A stretch of 22,765 bases of DNA from Nephromyces sp. MM_2019 (lineage: Eukaryota; Apicomplexa; Aconoidasida; Nephromycida). The stretch covers positions 58,593 to 81,357 of the forward strand of contig JADHZB010001319.1 of assembly GCA_015657535.1 (NCBI GenBank). Reading direction: 5' to 3'. The position numbers and the translations under genes are program-made. Position 1 is the first letter of the stretch. The number at the start of each line of letters is the position of its first letter. Under the pieces are notes generated by a model, which was not told the DNA's origin, searched no databases, and saw nothing but the letters and a program-made list of their open reading frames with translations. This document shows positions 1 to 10,938 of the stretch, in pieces.

Positions 1-765
1 GTGTGTTGCTTTGTGTGTGTGTGAGTGAACCTATGCTTGCGTGCGACTACTTCAAGGTATCTTCCTTTCCTAAGTTGCTATGCATTCATTTAAAAAGTGT
101 TTAAGGAAGCAAGAAGACGAGGTATTATTAGTGGGTCTTCGTTTACGGTGGTGTTATAATAGTTTCTGCTCATTAGTGTTTGTGCGTTTGTGGATTTGGA
201 GAGATTGTGAGCAACGAAGAGTGAGATGAAGATAGCATTTTTGCATCAGAGTGTTTGTGTTTGTCTATGTCTGTGTGTATACGTCACACTCCAGTCCGTG
301 CATCCCAACTCGGTGTGTGTGTTCCACCTTGATGCCATTTGTGTGTGCTCAGGTGTGTGTAATTTTTGTTGCCTTCTTTCCATGCGGAGGTTTAGATTTT
401 GTCTGGTGGTAGTTGCACACGTGAGGAGCTTATCTTCTGTGTGTCGCTTTGTGTGTGTCTGCCTTCTTGGATTTGCCTTTTCTTAGTCGATGCGTATAGT
501 CTCTGCCCGTATATATCTGTGTGTTATGCCAATGCAGGCTTTTCTATGAGTGAATGTGTGTGTGCATGGATGAAAATTTGCGTGTGTTCCGGAGACTCCT
601 TATCAATTTATGTATCTCTTCTCGCCTTTGCACCGCCGTACGAATCACCCATGTGCACACACGATCAGTGCATCTTATTTAGGCTAGTATAGAACCTCAG
701 TTCACATACACACACTTCAACCTGTTTATAGACATATGTGTGTGCGTGTCTGCATTCTGTTGAAA

Positions 766-895
766 GGCCTTGCTGCAGAGCGAGTGTGTGTGTGCTTTGG
801 TTTGCTGCAGAGTGCGTTTATGCGTGCCCGCAGAGTTAGCGTGTGTGTGCGTCGGCTTACTACAGAGCGAGTGTGTGTCTGCGTTGGCTTGCTGC
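766..895. repeat. Degenerate minisatellite, about 31-33 bp units, about 4 copies
   Basis: Units share gctgcagagcgagtgtgtgt followed by a GTTGGCTT-like end. Each copy varies at several positions and in the length of its TG core. Confidence 0.55.
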
Positions 896-1031
896 TTCTC
901 TGCTGCTTCCATGTATAATATATTCCTAAGGGCAGCTAGAATAGCAAACATTCGACTTGATTGAGAGTAATGTGTAGGTGTGTGAAAAAGCTGTAGCAAA
1001 GTTTCCCTCTATGATGAGACACAGACTTTAG

Positions 1032-1114
1032 TGTATGCGGTGGCAATATCGCAGCAATTTTCTGCTGCTGTACATACACTGTGCTACATTGGAAGGCTGC
1101 AAATTTTCGTTTAA
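1032..1114 (+). CDS. Possible terminal exon of an unrecognised plus-strand gene
   Basis: After acceptor cacagactttag the sequence reads YAVAISQQFSAAVHTLCYIG and stops at TAA 1112-1114. An overlapping frame from ATG 1035 stays open longer (EGCKFSFNCYTNTKELE) before running into TG repeats. An upstream fragment at 177-220 (GFGEIVSNEE, flanked by tcattag and a GTGAGA site) could belong to the same gene. I see no way to choose between the frames. Confidence 0.13.
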
Positions 1115-1737
1115 TTGTTATACGAATACAAAGGAATTAGAGTTAAGAGAATGGGGATATACGTGTGTGTTCATTTCGTCAAGATGTGTGTGTTTGTGTG
1201 GGTGTGTTGGTGTGCGTGTATGTGCGTTTGTGTGTGTTGGTGTGCGTGTACGTGTGTGTATATGTTGGTGTATGTATGTGTGTGTCGGCGTATGCGTTGT
1301 GTGCTTGGGTAGGTTGATCTCTGTTTGCGCATATCTGTGTGTGTGTGAGTGCTGTTTTTCATGTGTGTGTAGTTTAACGTGTGTGTTTTCTCGTGTATAT
1401 TTTCTAGTGTGTGTGTGCTTCCTTCCATGATTCTCTCCCTATCTTTGGCAGCCTGTCCTGTATGCTGCTGCTCACTAATAGAGATACGCTAAGCATTTGC
1501 TTCTGCTGAATCTCCGAGGGTCTTCACGCTTGCTCATGCGCGTAATAAACTATAGATGCACCTTTACTAGCTATTGCCGACTCCAATGACACACACACAC
1601 ATCAACACGTACACACACCAAGATGCATCAACACACACCTACGCACAACTGAATGCGCAAAAATTGACAAAGCGATACGCATATAGCTAAAAGCACTATC
1701 ACACACCCACAACGACGCGCATCAACACACAACGAAC

Positions 1738-1930
1738 CTTAAGCTAATGGAAAAACACACCTGAAGCTGGGAGCAAACACACACCTAAGCCGCTAGAAAA
1801 AACACACACATATCCACACACACTAGTAGAAAGCATAGACCGAAAGCTACTAGAAAGCACGCACGCACACAACCAAACACACTACCACATAGCATGCACC
1901 TAAAGCTACTAGAAAGCACACACACACATA
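1738..1930. repeat. Degenerate ~60-bp tandem repeat in CA-rich DNA
   Basis: The 18-mer aaagctactagaaagcac occurs exactly at 1843-1860 and 1902-1919, 59 nt apart. Weaker copies occur near 1738 and 1783. Each is followed by a CA run. Confidence 0.5.
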
Positions 1931-2019
1931 AACATACACACTACCAGAATACAGAAACTACGCACTGCTGGCCAGCACACACACCTAGTTTAACTAGCGC
2001 GATAAGTATGTTGTGCGCT

Positions 2020-2266
2020 ACACTAGAGCCTGAATGAGTTAATTTCTTCTACACTGAGCTTCCCAAATGAGCATATGAGGTTAATCTCGAACACACAGAG
2101 CTGATAAGTACGGCAAAAAGCAGAGATATTTCGCCCACACAGAAATGTGGATAGACTCGCATGCAATAAGCTGCATTTAGTAGGATATCGACTGTATGTG
2201 TGTGGAAATTTTTCAGCATAATTACGAGCAAGCTCCTCCTCAGTGGCTGTCCTGCACAACCAAATC
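2020..2266 (-). CDS. Possible coding exons, faintly RPB4-like, unresolved
   Basis: On the minus strand an acceptor (gatttggttgtgcag) is followed by TATEEELARNYAEKF. The frame stays open through VFEINLICSFGKLSVEEI near 2060 and stops at TAG 2023. The FE[IL] start and the EE 12 residues later line up with the HRDC-like end of RNA polymerase subunit RPB4, but the rest does not align well and the spacer is too long. Treat the identity as speculation. The block around it is CA-rich on plus, which fits minus-strand transcription. Confidence 0.17.
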
Positions 2267-2569
2267 TTCAGTAGTGCCACAAAACTATCGAAAATCAATG
2301 CAAATGTAAGGTACAAACAGAGAGCTATAGACAAACAACACACACGATAAATAGAAAAAACACACACCAGCAGACAAAAAAATGCTAATGCATTGGCATA
2401 CACAACCGAACCGCCATACAATACCCGCACACAGCAACACACGCCCCCATCAAAACGTGCCCACCTGCGCATACACGTACAAATCTAACACCCTCCACAC
2501 ACATGGGAAGTTCCCTGCGGTTGCTGTCGGTTATGCGCTTTAAGCCTCCGTGCAGCCCCGCGGCGTCAG

Positions 2570-2639
2570 CCCTCCGCCTCCTCCCTCGCCCTCCGCCTTC
2601 TCCCTCGCCCTCCGCCTCCTCCCTCGCCCTCCACCTCCC
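2570..2639. repeat. 19-bp pyrimidine minisatellite, 3.7 copies
   Basis: The unit is ccctccgcctcctccctcg. Copies lie at 2570-2588, 2589-2607 (one change) and 2608-2626, with a partial fourth copy to 2639. The surrounding sequence to about 2700 is C/T-rich on plus. Confidence 0.8.
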
Positions 2640-3160
2640 ATTACCCTTTCCCCCCTCGACCACCCCATCCGATCCCCCCCTCGGGGCTGCGAGTGGTTTT
2701 CCGAGGCCTGCAGCGTTTCCAGCTTCAAAATTTAACTGGTCGATCGCCACTGGGCAGCCGCTGAGCACGGCTGACTGCTTTTGTGTGCGAAAGCTGCTTT
2801 AACACCCCCCTCATCTCTTTTTCAGGGGGGGCTCCAGCAGCGTCCCCAGCGTACACACAAAAGAGAATGTACTTTCGTACAGGCAGGCTTGACGAGCTCC
2901 ATACACGAAGCTGTGCTTCCCCCAGCAGACTAGAGAAAAAGGAGGCGCACAACACCAAAAACTTATACACGCACAGACACACACATCCGCTATCTGATGT
3001 GTACATACGTGCCGCGGCATATATTATATACGTACATATATGCATGTTCTACACATTGTATATGTTATACACACACTCAGGAATAATATCTCACATACAC
3101 AAGGTTAATATCTCACACGAGAGCAAACTCATCATCTCTGCTTCCTCGTTATCACCCTGT
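2640..3160. other. Mixed low-complexity region without a confident gene
   Basis: Open frames exist on both strands, but none carries a recognised domain or a convincing start and splice context. The right part has CA runs and AT-rich stretches such as atatattatatacgtacatata. Confidence 0.4.
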
Positions 3161-3166
3161 TGGGCG

Positions 3167-3174
3167 TATAAAAA
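3167..3174 (+). promoter_or_regulatory. TATA-like box, possible promoter of the S-adenosylmethionine synthetase transcript
   Basis: TATAAAAA occurs in gggcgtataaaaacc. It marks the change from CA-rich to TG-rich plus-strand sequence. It lies about 1 kb before the start codon. A 5' UTR intron is conceivable, with a gaag/gtactt site near 3213 and acceptor cttattcag near 4174. The nearer T-rich leader is the competing promoter location. Confidence 0.25.
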
Positions 3175-4195
3175 CCACCTTTTCTCCCTCCTCTTTAACT
3201 GCTTTTATCGAAGGTACTTTCCGTCTTTTCAGTAAATTTCTGAGTTCGTGGGGATTGGTTAATTTGGGACAGTTTTGAGGATTTTCTGCCCCTAAGAGTG
3301 CTTGATTTTCTAGTGTACTTCGATCGGTATGTGTAGAGAAGTGTGCATATGCAGGGGCATTTGTGGAGGTGTGTGTATGTCTGTGCGTGTTTGTATGTTA
3401 GTGTGTGTGTATGTGTATTTGTTTGAATGCGTGTTTATATGCCTGTATGAGTGACGTGTGTGTATATGTGTTTGGTGCGAAGAAGCCATGTATGTGTAAT
3501 ATAAAACTTTTATGCGTGTATTCGCATGGGAGCTTCTTTCATTTTAGCAGTATAAGTTACTAAATGTATACCCACGCGGTGGGAAGTGGGTTTGCTCGTT
3601 GAGGGTGAGCATATTGTGTGTTTTTCTTAGAGTCCGTCCCAGGGCTCCTTTTCCCTTTGCTTTAGCAACACACACGATGACTATTGCTTATCTACAATGC
3701 ATACCATTGAAGTAGTTCGTCTTCAAAAAACTGAACTTTTCTAGAGAGATAAAGGGTGAGAAAACGCCTTTTTTCATAATATTTTCGGAGATATCGCTCG
3801 TCTTTTAGGTGTTTGACTGTCTCTGTAGATGCTCTGAGGAGGTTGAAGTACTTTTGTATGAGGTTGCTGCTGTTCTTATAGCTTTAACGTAGTAGATTGG
3901 CATGAACAAGGGCATAGAATATTGTTAAAGTGGAAAAGTGTGATTTTTTTTCATGTTTCATGGTGATACTTGTAGAATTTCAGAAACTTATTTGAAAATT
4001 TAGATGACTGTGCTACATTTTTGAAGGAAAATCCTATGATTCCCTTCTTTTCCTCCAAAATTTTCACTTTTCCCTCCATTTTTCGACGAATCATAAGATT
4101 CTAAATCAGATTATTCCATTTCAAAATATTTTGTTCTTCACACACAGCTAGAGCCTTGTTTTCATCTTATTCAGGTTGTGCTTTTTTCTTTCAAA
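3175..4195 (+). other. Leader region of S-adenosylmethionine synthetase
   Basis: Positions 3300-3540 are TG-rich and 3700-4195 are T- and A-rich with runs such as gatttttttt and cttttttctttc. No coding frame is supported. It probably holds the promoter, 5' UTR and perhaps a 5' UTR intron. Confidence 0.4.
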
Positions 4196-7100
4196 ATGAC
4201 TTCTATTCGTCCGGCCAAGGAGGGAAACTTCTTGTTTACCTCTGAATCAGTAAATGAGGGACATCCTGATAAGCTTTGTGATCAAGTATCGGATGCTATA
4301 CTAGATGCTTGTCTTGAGAAGGTTAGAGTCATGGTTTGTGTGTGAACGAGCTTTCATTTTCTTGTATATATAAGTGTATGTAGGTATGTGTGGGTGTATG
4401 TGTATTGTTTATAGCTGGGCGTGTATGCTTGTGTGTTTGTATGTCTACGTGTTCGCATGTATGTAGATGGATGTGTCTACATTTCGTTTGGGTGTAGATG
4501 TATTCTCAAGTGCTTACGCGAACACACCAAGAAAACTCTCTGATATGCCTCTCAGGATGAAGACAGTTTGGTAGCCTGTGAGACTTGCACTAAGAATGGC
4601 ATGGTTATGGTGCTGGGAGAAGTTACTACCAGCGCGCAGCTGGATTTCCAGAGTATAATAAGAGATACAGTTAAGCAGATTGGCTATGATGACATTACGA
4701 AGGGTAAGCAATGCGTGTGTGTTTTTTGTGTGTATGTGTTTTTGGGTGTTTGCGTATATGTGTGCGTGCTCGTGTACATGTGAACAAGTGTATGAATCTG
4801 TGTATCCGATTTCAGCGTGTAGTAATCTGTTTATGCATCCCGTTTATGCATATCATTGTGTGTTATTCAGTGTGTATTAATATTCATGTGTGTGTTATTT
4901 CCCCTTTTGGAATAGGCTTGGATTATAAGTCTATGGAAGTAATTGTCGCATTAGATAAGCAATCACCTGACATTGCGCAGGCAGTACACCTGAACAAAAG
5001 GCTTGAAGATATTGGTGCAGGTAAATCATCAATCATCTAAAGTATAGTGAATTGATTTTTGTTCATACTGTTGTTTGTATATGTTGTGTGTGTGGTGTGT
5101 GTGTGGTGTATATGGGTAAGTAGCTTATGGTGTGCATGTGTGGGTGGCTTGCTATGTGTTTGTTCGCGTTCTCTGTGTTGTGCGTGTCTTTATGTCTCTG
5201 TGTGACAGCCATTTGCAATTTTATTGTATACTTAAGAGTTCTAGTTTTTACGATGTTATAATTATTGAAGGAGTCTATGGGATGACAGTCTTGAAGAGAC
5301 TACATACACCCACAATCATTAAGACTTTTTGCACTTCTTTGCTTAGCCTTTGCTGCAATATTACAATGAGAACACGCATGCACACGTCACTCTAATCTCT
5401 AACGCATCCCTGCAAACACAATAGTCATGTAGGAGTAGCTCCTTCAGCTTCGTCCCTCCATAGCACTACCTTGTTTGCACACACACACACACACTTTTCA
5501 GGTGATCAAGGTATAATGTTTGGATATGCTACAAACGAAACACCCGAGCTGATGCCTCTCACACACTCGCTGGCTACGAGGTTGGGTAAGAGGCTGACTG
5601 ATGTGAGGAAGGATGGCACGGTCCCTTATCTTCGCCCTGATGGAAAGACCCAGGTTACCGTAGAGTATCGAAAGATAAGCGATGGGAGCTTGGAGCCCGT
5701 GAGAGTTCACACGATATTGATTAGCACACAGCATGCTCATGAGGTGAGATAGTTGTATGTATGGAAAATTGGGAGTCGGATGTTGTGTGAGGCATGTAAA
5801 GATAGGGATGAGGGTGTGTTTTGTATGTGTACCCGTGTGTTTTATCCTCTATTTGTGTGCCCCTGTGTTTTCCTATGTGTATATGCTTTTGCGAGTGCGT
5901 CTATGTATGTTTATGTGCGTATATATGTATGTGTGTGTGGCAGAGCGTAGTCCACTAAGAGTATTCATGGTTTTTATGTGTGTGTACGGATTTATATCAT
6001 ACCAGAAATTGGTGTGTGGTTAGTGATTTCTACTATATAAGGGTAGCACTGTAAGTGGATGTGTGCTGTGTGTGCATTGGTACATGCTTGGAGCATCCTG
6101 TGGGGAATTGTTCTGACTATACATACACCCGTCTACTGCTTGGAGTTCGACCTATTCCTACCAATCCACCATCTACACACTAGTTCATTATATAGCTTCG
6201 AAGCATTCTGCTCCCCAGACTTCCTGAGTTTCATCCCACCTCCTACCCGCCCCCCGCTTACCCATCAATTTTCTATCTACTTTATCCACTCCATTGTTCC
6301 CCCGTCACTGCAGTCCTTCCCTCTCCATTTCATTCCATCTCCCCCCCCAATCCCTCCCATCATCATCATCACCCCTCTATCCCTCTTTCCCCCCCGGCTA
6401 CCAGGCAAGCAATGAAGAGATCCGCCGAGATCTCATGGAGCATGTGATAAAGCCTGTAATTCCATCGATTTATCTTGATGAAGATACGATCTTCCATCTC
6501 AATCCTAGTGGGAAGTTTGTGTTAGGGGGGCCTCATGCTGATGCTGGGCTCACTGGACGTAAGATCATCGTAGATACTTATGGGGGTTGGGGCGCACACG
6601 GGGGTGGAGCTTTCTCTGGCAAAGATAGCACGAAGGTGGATCGCTCTGCAGCTTATGCCGCTAGGCAGGCAGCTAAGTCGCTTGTTCACAACAAGTTATG
6701 CAAGCGTGTGCTTGTACAGGTGAGACGTTGGGGTTTGTGGTGTATGTGCGGGATTAAAGTGGGTATGGAGGATTGAGGGGGTTTTGAAGGGTATGATGGG
6801 CTGTGGAGGAGTGGGAAGTGATTAGGGGAGGTGGGGGCTGTCGGGGGTCTGTTATTGGTATGGATCGGTAATGGAATATGATATAAAAGTGTGGTGTTGG
6901 TTAGAGGTAGGTTTAGTGTGTGGTTCCGTAGTAGTTGTGAGTGTGTGTAATGGAAGTGTGATTAAACAATTTGTGCTTTATATATTAGAGCGTTCCTGTG
7001 TGTGTGTGTGTGTGTGTATGAACTTGCTCTTCAAGTGTCTCTTCATTGACATTCGCTAGTGCTTGTTTTACAGATTGCCTATTCAATTGGAGTTTCCCAA

Positions 7101-7765
7101 CCCCTGTCAATCTTTGTTGATAGTTATGGCTCTGTGTGCGAGGGGCTGACTGATAAGGATCTTCTTAAGATTGTGGAGAAGAGCTTTGACTTCAGGCCAG
7201 GGTGTATCCAGAGGGATTTAGGTCTTAAGGTGTGTTTATGCTATCAATTTGTGTGATTATCTTGTGTGTTGTATATGTCAATCGTTCTGTAAATTTTTAT
7301 GTGCTTGATATTATGATAATACGTGTGGGGAAGTGTGTGTGCTTATCACTTTTTTGAAGTGCGTAGGTTTTAGTGTGTCATTAGATGTTGGAGTCAATTG
7401 TTGCTATGTCACACACTACGTGTGTGTGTGTGTGTGTGTGAATGTATCTCTTTGTTTATGTGTATGGCTCATTCTCACTCTCCCTCCCCATGTATCACTC
7501 TCGCGCTCAAGACATCTGTTTGAATAGTTCCCCAGTATGAAGATACGTTTATTCTACCTTTTAGAATCCCCAAAATGCATGTATGTGTGTGTGATATCAC
7601 CCCCCCTTACAACATATCCACTTTTTTGCTATACATCCTCAGAAACCCTGCTTCCGCCAGACTGCTGCCTACGGGCACTTTGGTAGGACTGATGTGAACC
7701 TAGCCTGGGAAATCCCCAAGGATTTGAGCATGTGTATTCCAGCCACTGCAAAACCATGGCAGTGA
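4196..7765 (+). CDS. metK: S-adenosylmethionine synthetase (methionine adenosyltransferase), 7 exons, 404 aa
   Basis: The enzyme makes S-adenosylmethionine from methionine and ATP, normally as a cytosolic homo-oligomer. Exons are 4196-4321, 4556-4703, 4916-5020, 5502-5743, 6405-6719, 7074-7229 and 7643-7765. All junctions are GT-AG, the phases (0,1,1,0,0,0) agree, and the spliced frame is open to TGA. Family hallmarks are present: the N-terminal ATP-site stretch EGHPDKLCD (about residues 21-29), [12 protein letters not shown] (125-136), and the glycine-rich loop GGGAFSGKD (273-281) after [21 protein letters not shown]. The C-terminus carries [10 protein letters not shown] and WEIPKDLS, typical of eukaryotic members, and the length is normal. 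I chose the first ATG because the conserved N-terminus follows directly and -3 is A. Introns of 212-661 nt are TG-rich on the sense strand. Identity is essentially certain; the 5' UTR is unmapped and may contain an intron. The eukaryotic symbol could equally be MAT/SAMS. Confidence 0.96.
6140..6404. repeat. Pyrimidine-rich 3' half of S-adenosylmethionine synthetase intron 4
   Basis: The stretch is dominated by C and T (for example ccccccccaatccctccc) and ends at acceptor ctaccag. The 5' half of the same intron is TG-rich. Confidence 0.7.
6997..7017. repeat. Perfect (TG)n microsatellite in intron 5
   Basis: About ten uninterrupted TG dinucleotides lie 57 nt before the intron 5 acceptor. Confidence 0.9.
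7410..7440. repeat. Inverted CA/TG microsatellite in intron 6
   Basis: A short cacacac run is followed, after tacg, by about ten TG units. The pair forms a perfect short hairpin at its junction. Confidence 0.75.
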
Positions 7766-9368
7766 ATCTGCACGCACACACAAGCCATGACTTAATCTGG
7801 ATCTGTTTCACTGGTGTATGTGCTTATCACAGAGCTACACACATATCTGAGAGACGAATCGAGCGTAATATACTATAAAGTGGTTCCCTACCAGTATCCA
7901 TGTGTGTCTTCAGCTGGTATTCGTCTCATGGGGTGAACGCGTTCAGTAGCTTATGCGTTTGCACACACGCACACACTCTTTGGGAGTTCGCACAAATGTG
8001 ATGAAGTAGGATGCGGCATCACTCGTCAGAGGAAAGCCTAATCGTTGTTTGTTCATTGTGTGTGCATACCCGGAGAGATTAGCTGGCACGCACACAAGAC
8101 ATACGAATCTGTAGTTTGTAGATGTTTTGAGTTGATGTTGCGGCACGCGCCCTTGTAGTTGGCTGCATTGTTTGTTCTGTGTGGAGTGTATGTACAGTTA
8201 TAGATTTGGATGTGCTGTTAGCATTGGTGTGTTTAGTAAGCTTTTAGGGGTATATGTGTATGTGAGGTGTATGAACTGTGGAGGATGCTGATTCATGTGC
8301 TGTTCTTGGTAGACCTAGTGAATGCTTAGAATGAATATGTATGTGTGTGTGTTCTTTGAAGGCTTGAGTCGCAGTATCTTATTCTCTTGAGTAGCTGGGG
8401 TAATGTGCAACCTCAAACAAATAAGGGATATGGCATGCACACACGGTATTTTAGTCTTCCTATGTGTTGTGATGAGCATATGTGTGCTGGGTAATATGTC
8501 TTACTCCCTGTAGTGATTGAAATAAGTGAGATACACTTATGCAATGAAGTGAATCTCTCATACACATCAGAACACACATTGCTAGTGTGTTAAAAGGCTG
8601 ATATCTTTGATTGAGATTCCTTGGCTCTCTATGTGTTCAATTTTTTGGTTATGTAAAAGGCTTTTAATTTTTTGGTCTAGTGTGTGTTAAGGTACACATG
8701 CATGTAGCTTGGTTGGATAGAATGCTTTGCCACACACTCTCACGCACATGTGTGTGTTTACGTGTATTTTGGTAGGCACGTCATAACACATCCTTATGCG
8801 TAACTAGTTGCACTCTATGTGTGTGTAGATGCGTGCAATACCTTCGCACACACGCGCTTAGCTCCATGATGCTCCGGCTACCACACAGATTAGCACATTT
8901 ATATGAAATCATTCTGACACAAGCTCCCGTGTGTATTTGATTGTGCCATTGGTTACTCCAACAAGTGTGTGACCAGCCGCATCCTTTCTCATGCAGATAC
9001 ATACCCATGTGTGCGTATCTGACTCCATGCTTTTGCACACCCATCTACTTATCTACTAAAGTATGCTGATTATTAGTGTGTGCTGTATCTGTCTTTGTGT
9101 TGTCTCTGTGTGTGTCGTAACTCTCGGTGTGTGAAATGTATTAGAAGTTTTGATTTTTTATGTATAGGCAATGCTTGGATTATGCTAAAGGGAGGGTCTT
9201 CAATAACTAGTGTGTGTTGTGTGTATCCGATGACATTCGCACACACTATCTTTTATAATATTGCCAGTCGATATTTCCTGATTTGTTTTTACTTATTGTG
9301 ATGTACTTAAACCTCTTGGTTTCAAGTGAAATGTGCAGCCATTTACCTTTGGTTTTCGTTGTTTTTTG
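7766..9368. other. Intergenic or 3' UTR region, no confident gene
   Basis: The S-adenosylmethionine synthetase 3' end must lie near the left edge, but no clear AATAAA follows the stop. TG and CA runs are mixed. Some short frames look plausible on both strands near 7970-8080, with no way to choose between them. Confidence 0.45.
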
Positions 9369-10814
9369 ATGAGGAGTTTTTCGCCTTACGAGAAGCAACT
9401 CGAAAGGATTGTTTCTGTGGTGGATGATATCTATTGTAGGTGGTTTATGTCCAGATTATGTAAGGCTTGTTTAAAGTAGTATAGATTTGAGCGACTTTCC
9501 TGTGTGTGTGTGAGTTGCTGATTTATAGGGTGGTGCTTGTGGAGGTATTTATGTGTGCTGTGTGTTGCTCTGTGTATAACTCTTTCCATGTGTGCGTGAG
9601 TCGCTTTTATCACTTTTTAGGTATCAATTTTTATTCGTATATTGTTATTTGTGCGTGTCACTTTATCACTCTATATATAGGTCAATATGTGTGTGTTTCA
9701 CTCCATTATTCTATATATAGATCAATCTCCTTCTGTGCGTGTCTCATTCAATCACTCCTAATATCTAAGTGTCTTTTGTGCTTATGATATGATGCATGCG
9801 CATTTGAAGCATCTCATTCTGTGTGTTCTGCCTTAGTATGGATGGTCTCTTTTATCCCTCACATCTAACTGCAGCCACTATAATTTCACCTCTTCCTTGA
9901 TGTTATGTATTTATGTGTGTGTGTATCAATCTCATTAGCAGTCATAGGGCTTGTGTGTGCGAACGTAGCTCCACTTTTGCTGAAAATCTCACGGTATGCT
10001 GGGAGAGAGTAGTTTGGCTTACTATGCGTTAGTTGGTGGATTACTTCTTCATTAAAGACTTTAGATAAGATTTTATCTCTGAAGTTGAGTATTTTCTGTT
10101 TTTGATTGGAGTGTGTTGCTATCGCATCGATACACAGGTGTGTGTGTGTGTGTGTCTGAGTATATGTTTATAGGCCTTTTTTTTCTCATTGTGTGTGTAG
10201 CTCTCCTTTCCCCATTTATGTGTATGTAGCCCTTATCGTTGCCTCTGTGTCTTTTTTTTGTGTGAACTATTGCCTTCATATGTAGAAGGAATGCATGTTT
10301 ACTGTTTCGTGCTGATTGAAGCTTCTGTCTACTGTTATAAGGCTTATGCAGCTCCTATTGAGGGCTTTGCTCGAGTGGTTTAGAGCTCAGCCTTGGAGTC
10401 TTGTTTTCTTTGAGTAGAGAAAGCCTCTTTCTCGAACACTAACGATATACATTAATACTTAGTGTCAAGTGTGTGCGCGTTGTGGGACTTTTGGGGGTTG
10501 CTGTGGTGGTGTTCAGGGCGTTGGAGGCAGTGAGATTAGTTACTAGCTACGTCTTGATCTGACGAAACTTAGTGAATTTCATGTGCATGTGTTCGGGCAG
10601 CTCTGGGGTGTATATACACTCAAAGTGTGTAAGTGGCGAGACACGCAAACGGTGTTTCAGGATTCATGAGGCTTCAACCAGAGTTTTGAAACTAGTTATC
10701 GAACACACCGTGACATATACGATTGTTTGTGCGCGTGTGTGCGCTGGTGGGCTACTACAGACGGATGCTGACTCTCATGCATGGTCTGGGATATCCAAGT
10801 ACAGGCGTTTGTAG
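9369..10814 (+). CDS. Candidate five-exon small protein, 83 aa, unrecognised
   Basis: The proposed exons are 9369-9459, 9969-9993, 10342-10374, 10661-10709 and 10761-10814. Donors are GTAAGG, GTATGC, GTGGTT and GTGACA; the acceptors end in AG. The phases (1,2,2,0) agree and the frame closes at TAG. Exon 1 reads MRSFSPYEKQLERIVSV onward and is preceded by a T-rich leader. The middle is Leu-rich and helical, and the end is DADSHAWSGISKYRRL. No family is recognised. The 25- and 33-nt microexons and the AAG acceptor of exon 3 are the weakest parts. The first exon and the last two are the most convincing pieces. It is transcribed in the same direction as S-adenosylmethionine synthetase and convergent with the minus genes to its right. 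Confidence 0.3.
10137..10154. repeat. (TG)n microsatellite
   Basis: An uninterrupted GT/TG run follows cacag. It lies in a proposed intron of the 83-aa candidate. Confidence 0.8.
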
Positions 10815-10938
10815 ACAGAGGTGAAAACACATGCACAGTGAATCCTACGAGCTTTGTGTTACTGCCTGAGTGCTTCGTGTGTGTGTTTTTACACACACGA
10901 GGATAGTCGGTGCAGCGCCCATTAAGATGTTGAGATTA

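Larger units (their letters stand above)
1..1440. other. TG-rich noncoding block with minisatellite segments
   Basis: Plus-strand TG-rich sequence dominates. Translations here are Cys/Val-rich (or Thr/His-rich on minus) and are repeat artefacts. Apart from the weak exon candidates noted, I see no gene. By the local polarity rule it is probably transcribed from the plus strand. Confidence 0.6.

Noticed and set aside
1035..1430. Long Cys/Val-rich frame on plus and Thr/His-rich frame on minus
   Set aside because: These are direct translations of (TG)n and (CA)n repeats. Many similar frames across the window (for example 4711-5040, 5753-6023, 17480-17782) were dropped for the same reason.
2503..2802. 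Pro/Ser-rich 99-codon plus frame
   Set aside because: It is produced by the 19-bp pyrimidine minisatellite. No domain, and the opposite strand gives an equally long Gly/Arg-rich frame.
7943..8146. 67-codon minus frame (PLTSDAASYFITFVRTPKE)
   Set aside because: The plus strand is equally plausible over the same bases and there is no splice or start evidence for either.
10366..10450. tRNA-like D arm (GCTCGAGTGGTTTAGAGC)
   Set aside because: The D arm resembles tRNA-Ser/Leu, but I could find no matching acceptor stem, anticodon stem or T arm. Chance or a decayed remnant.
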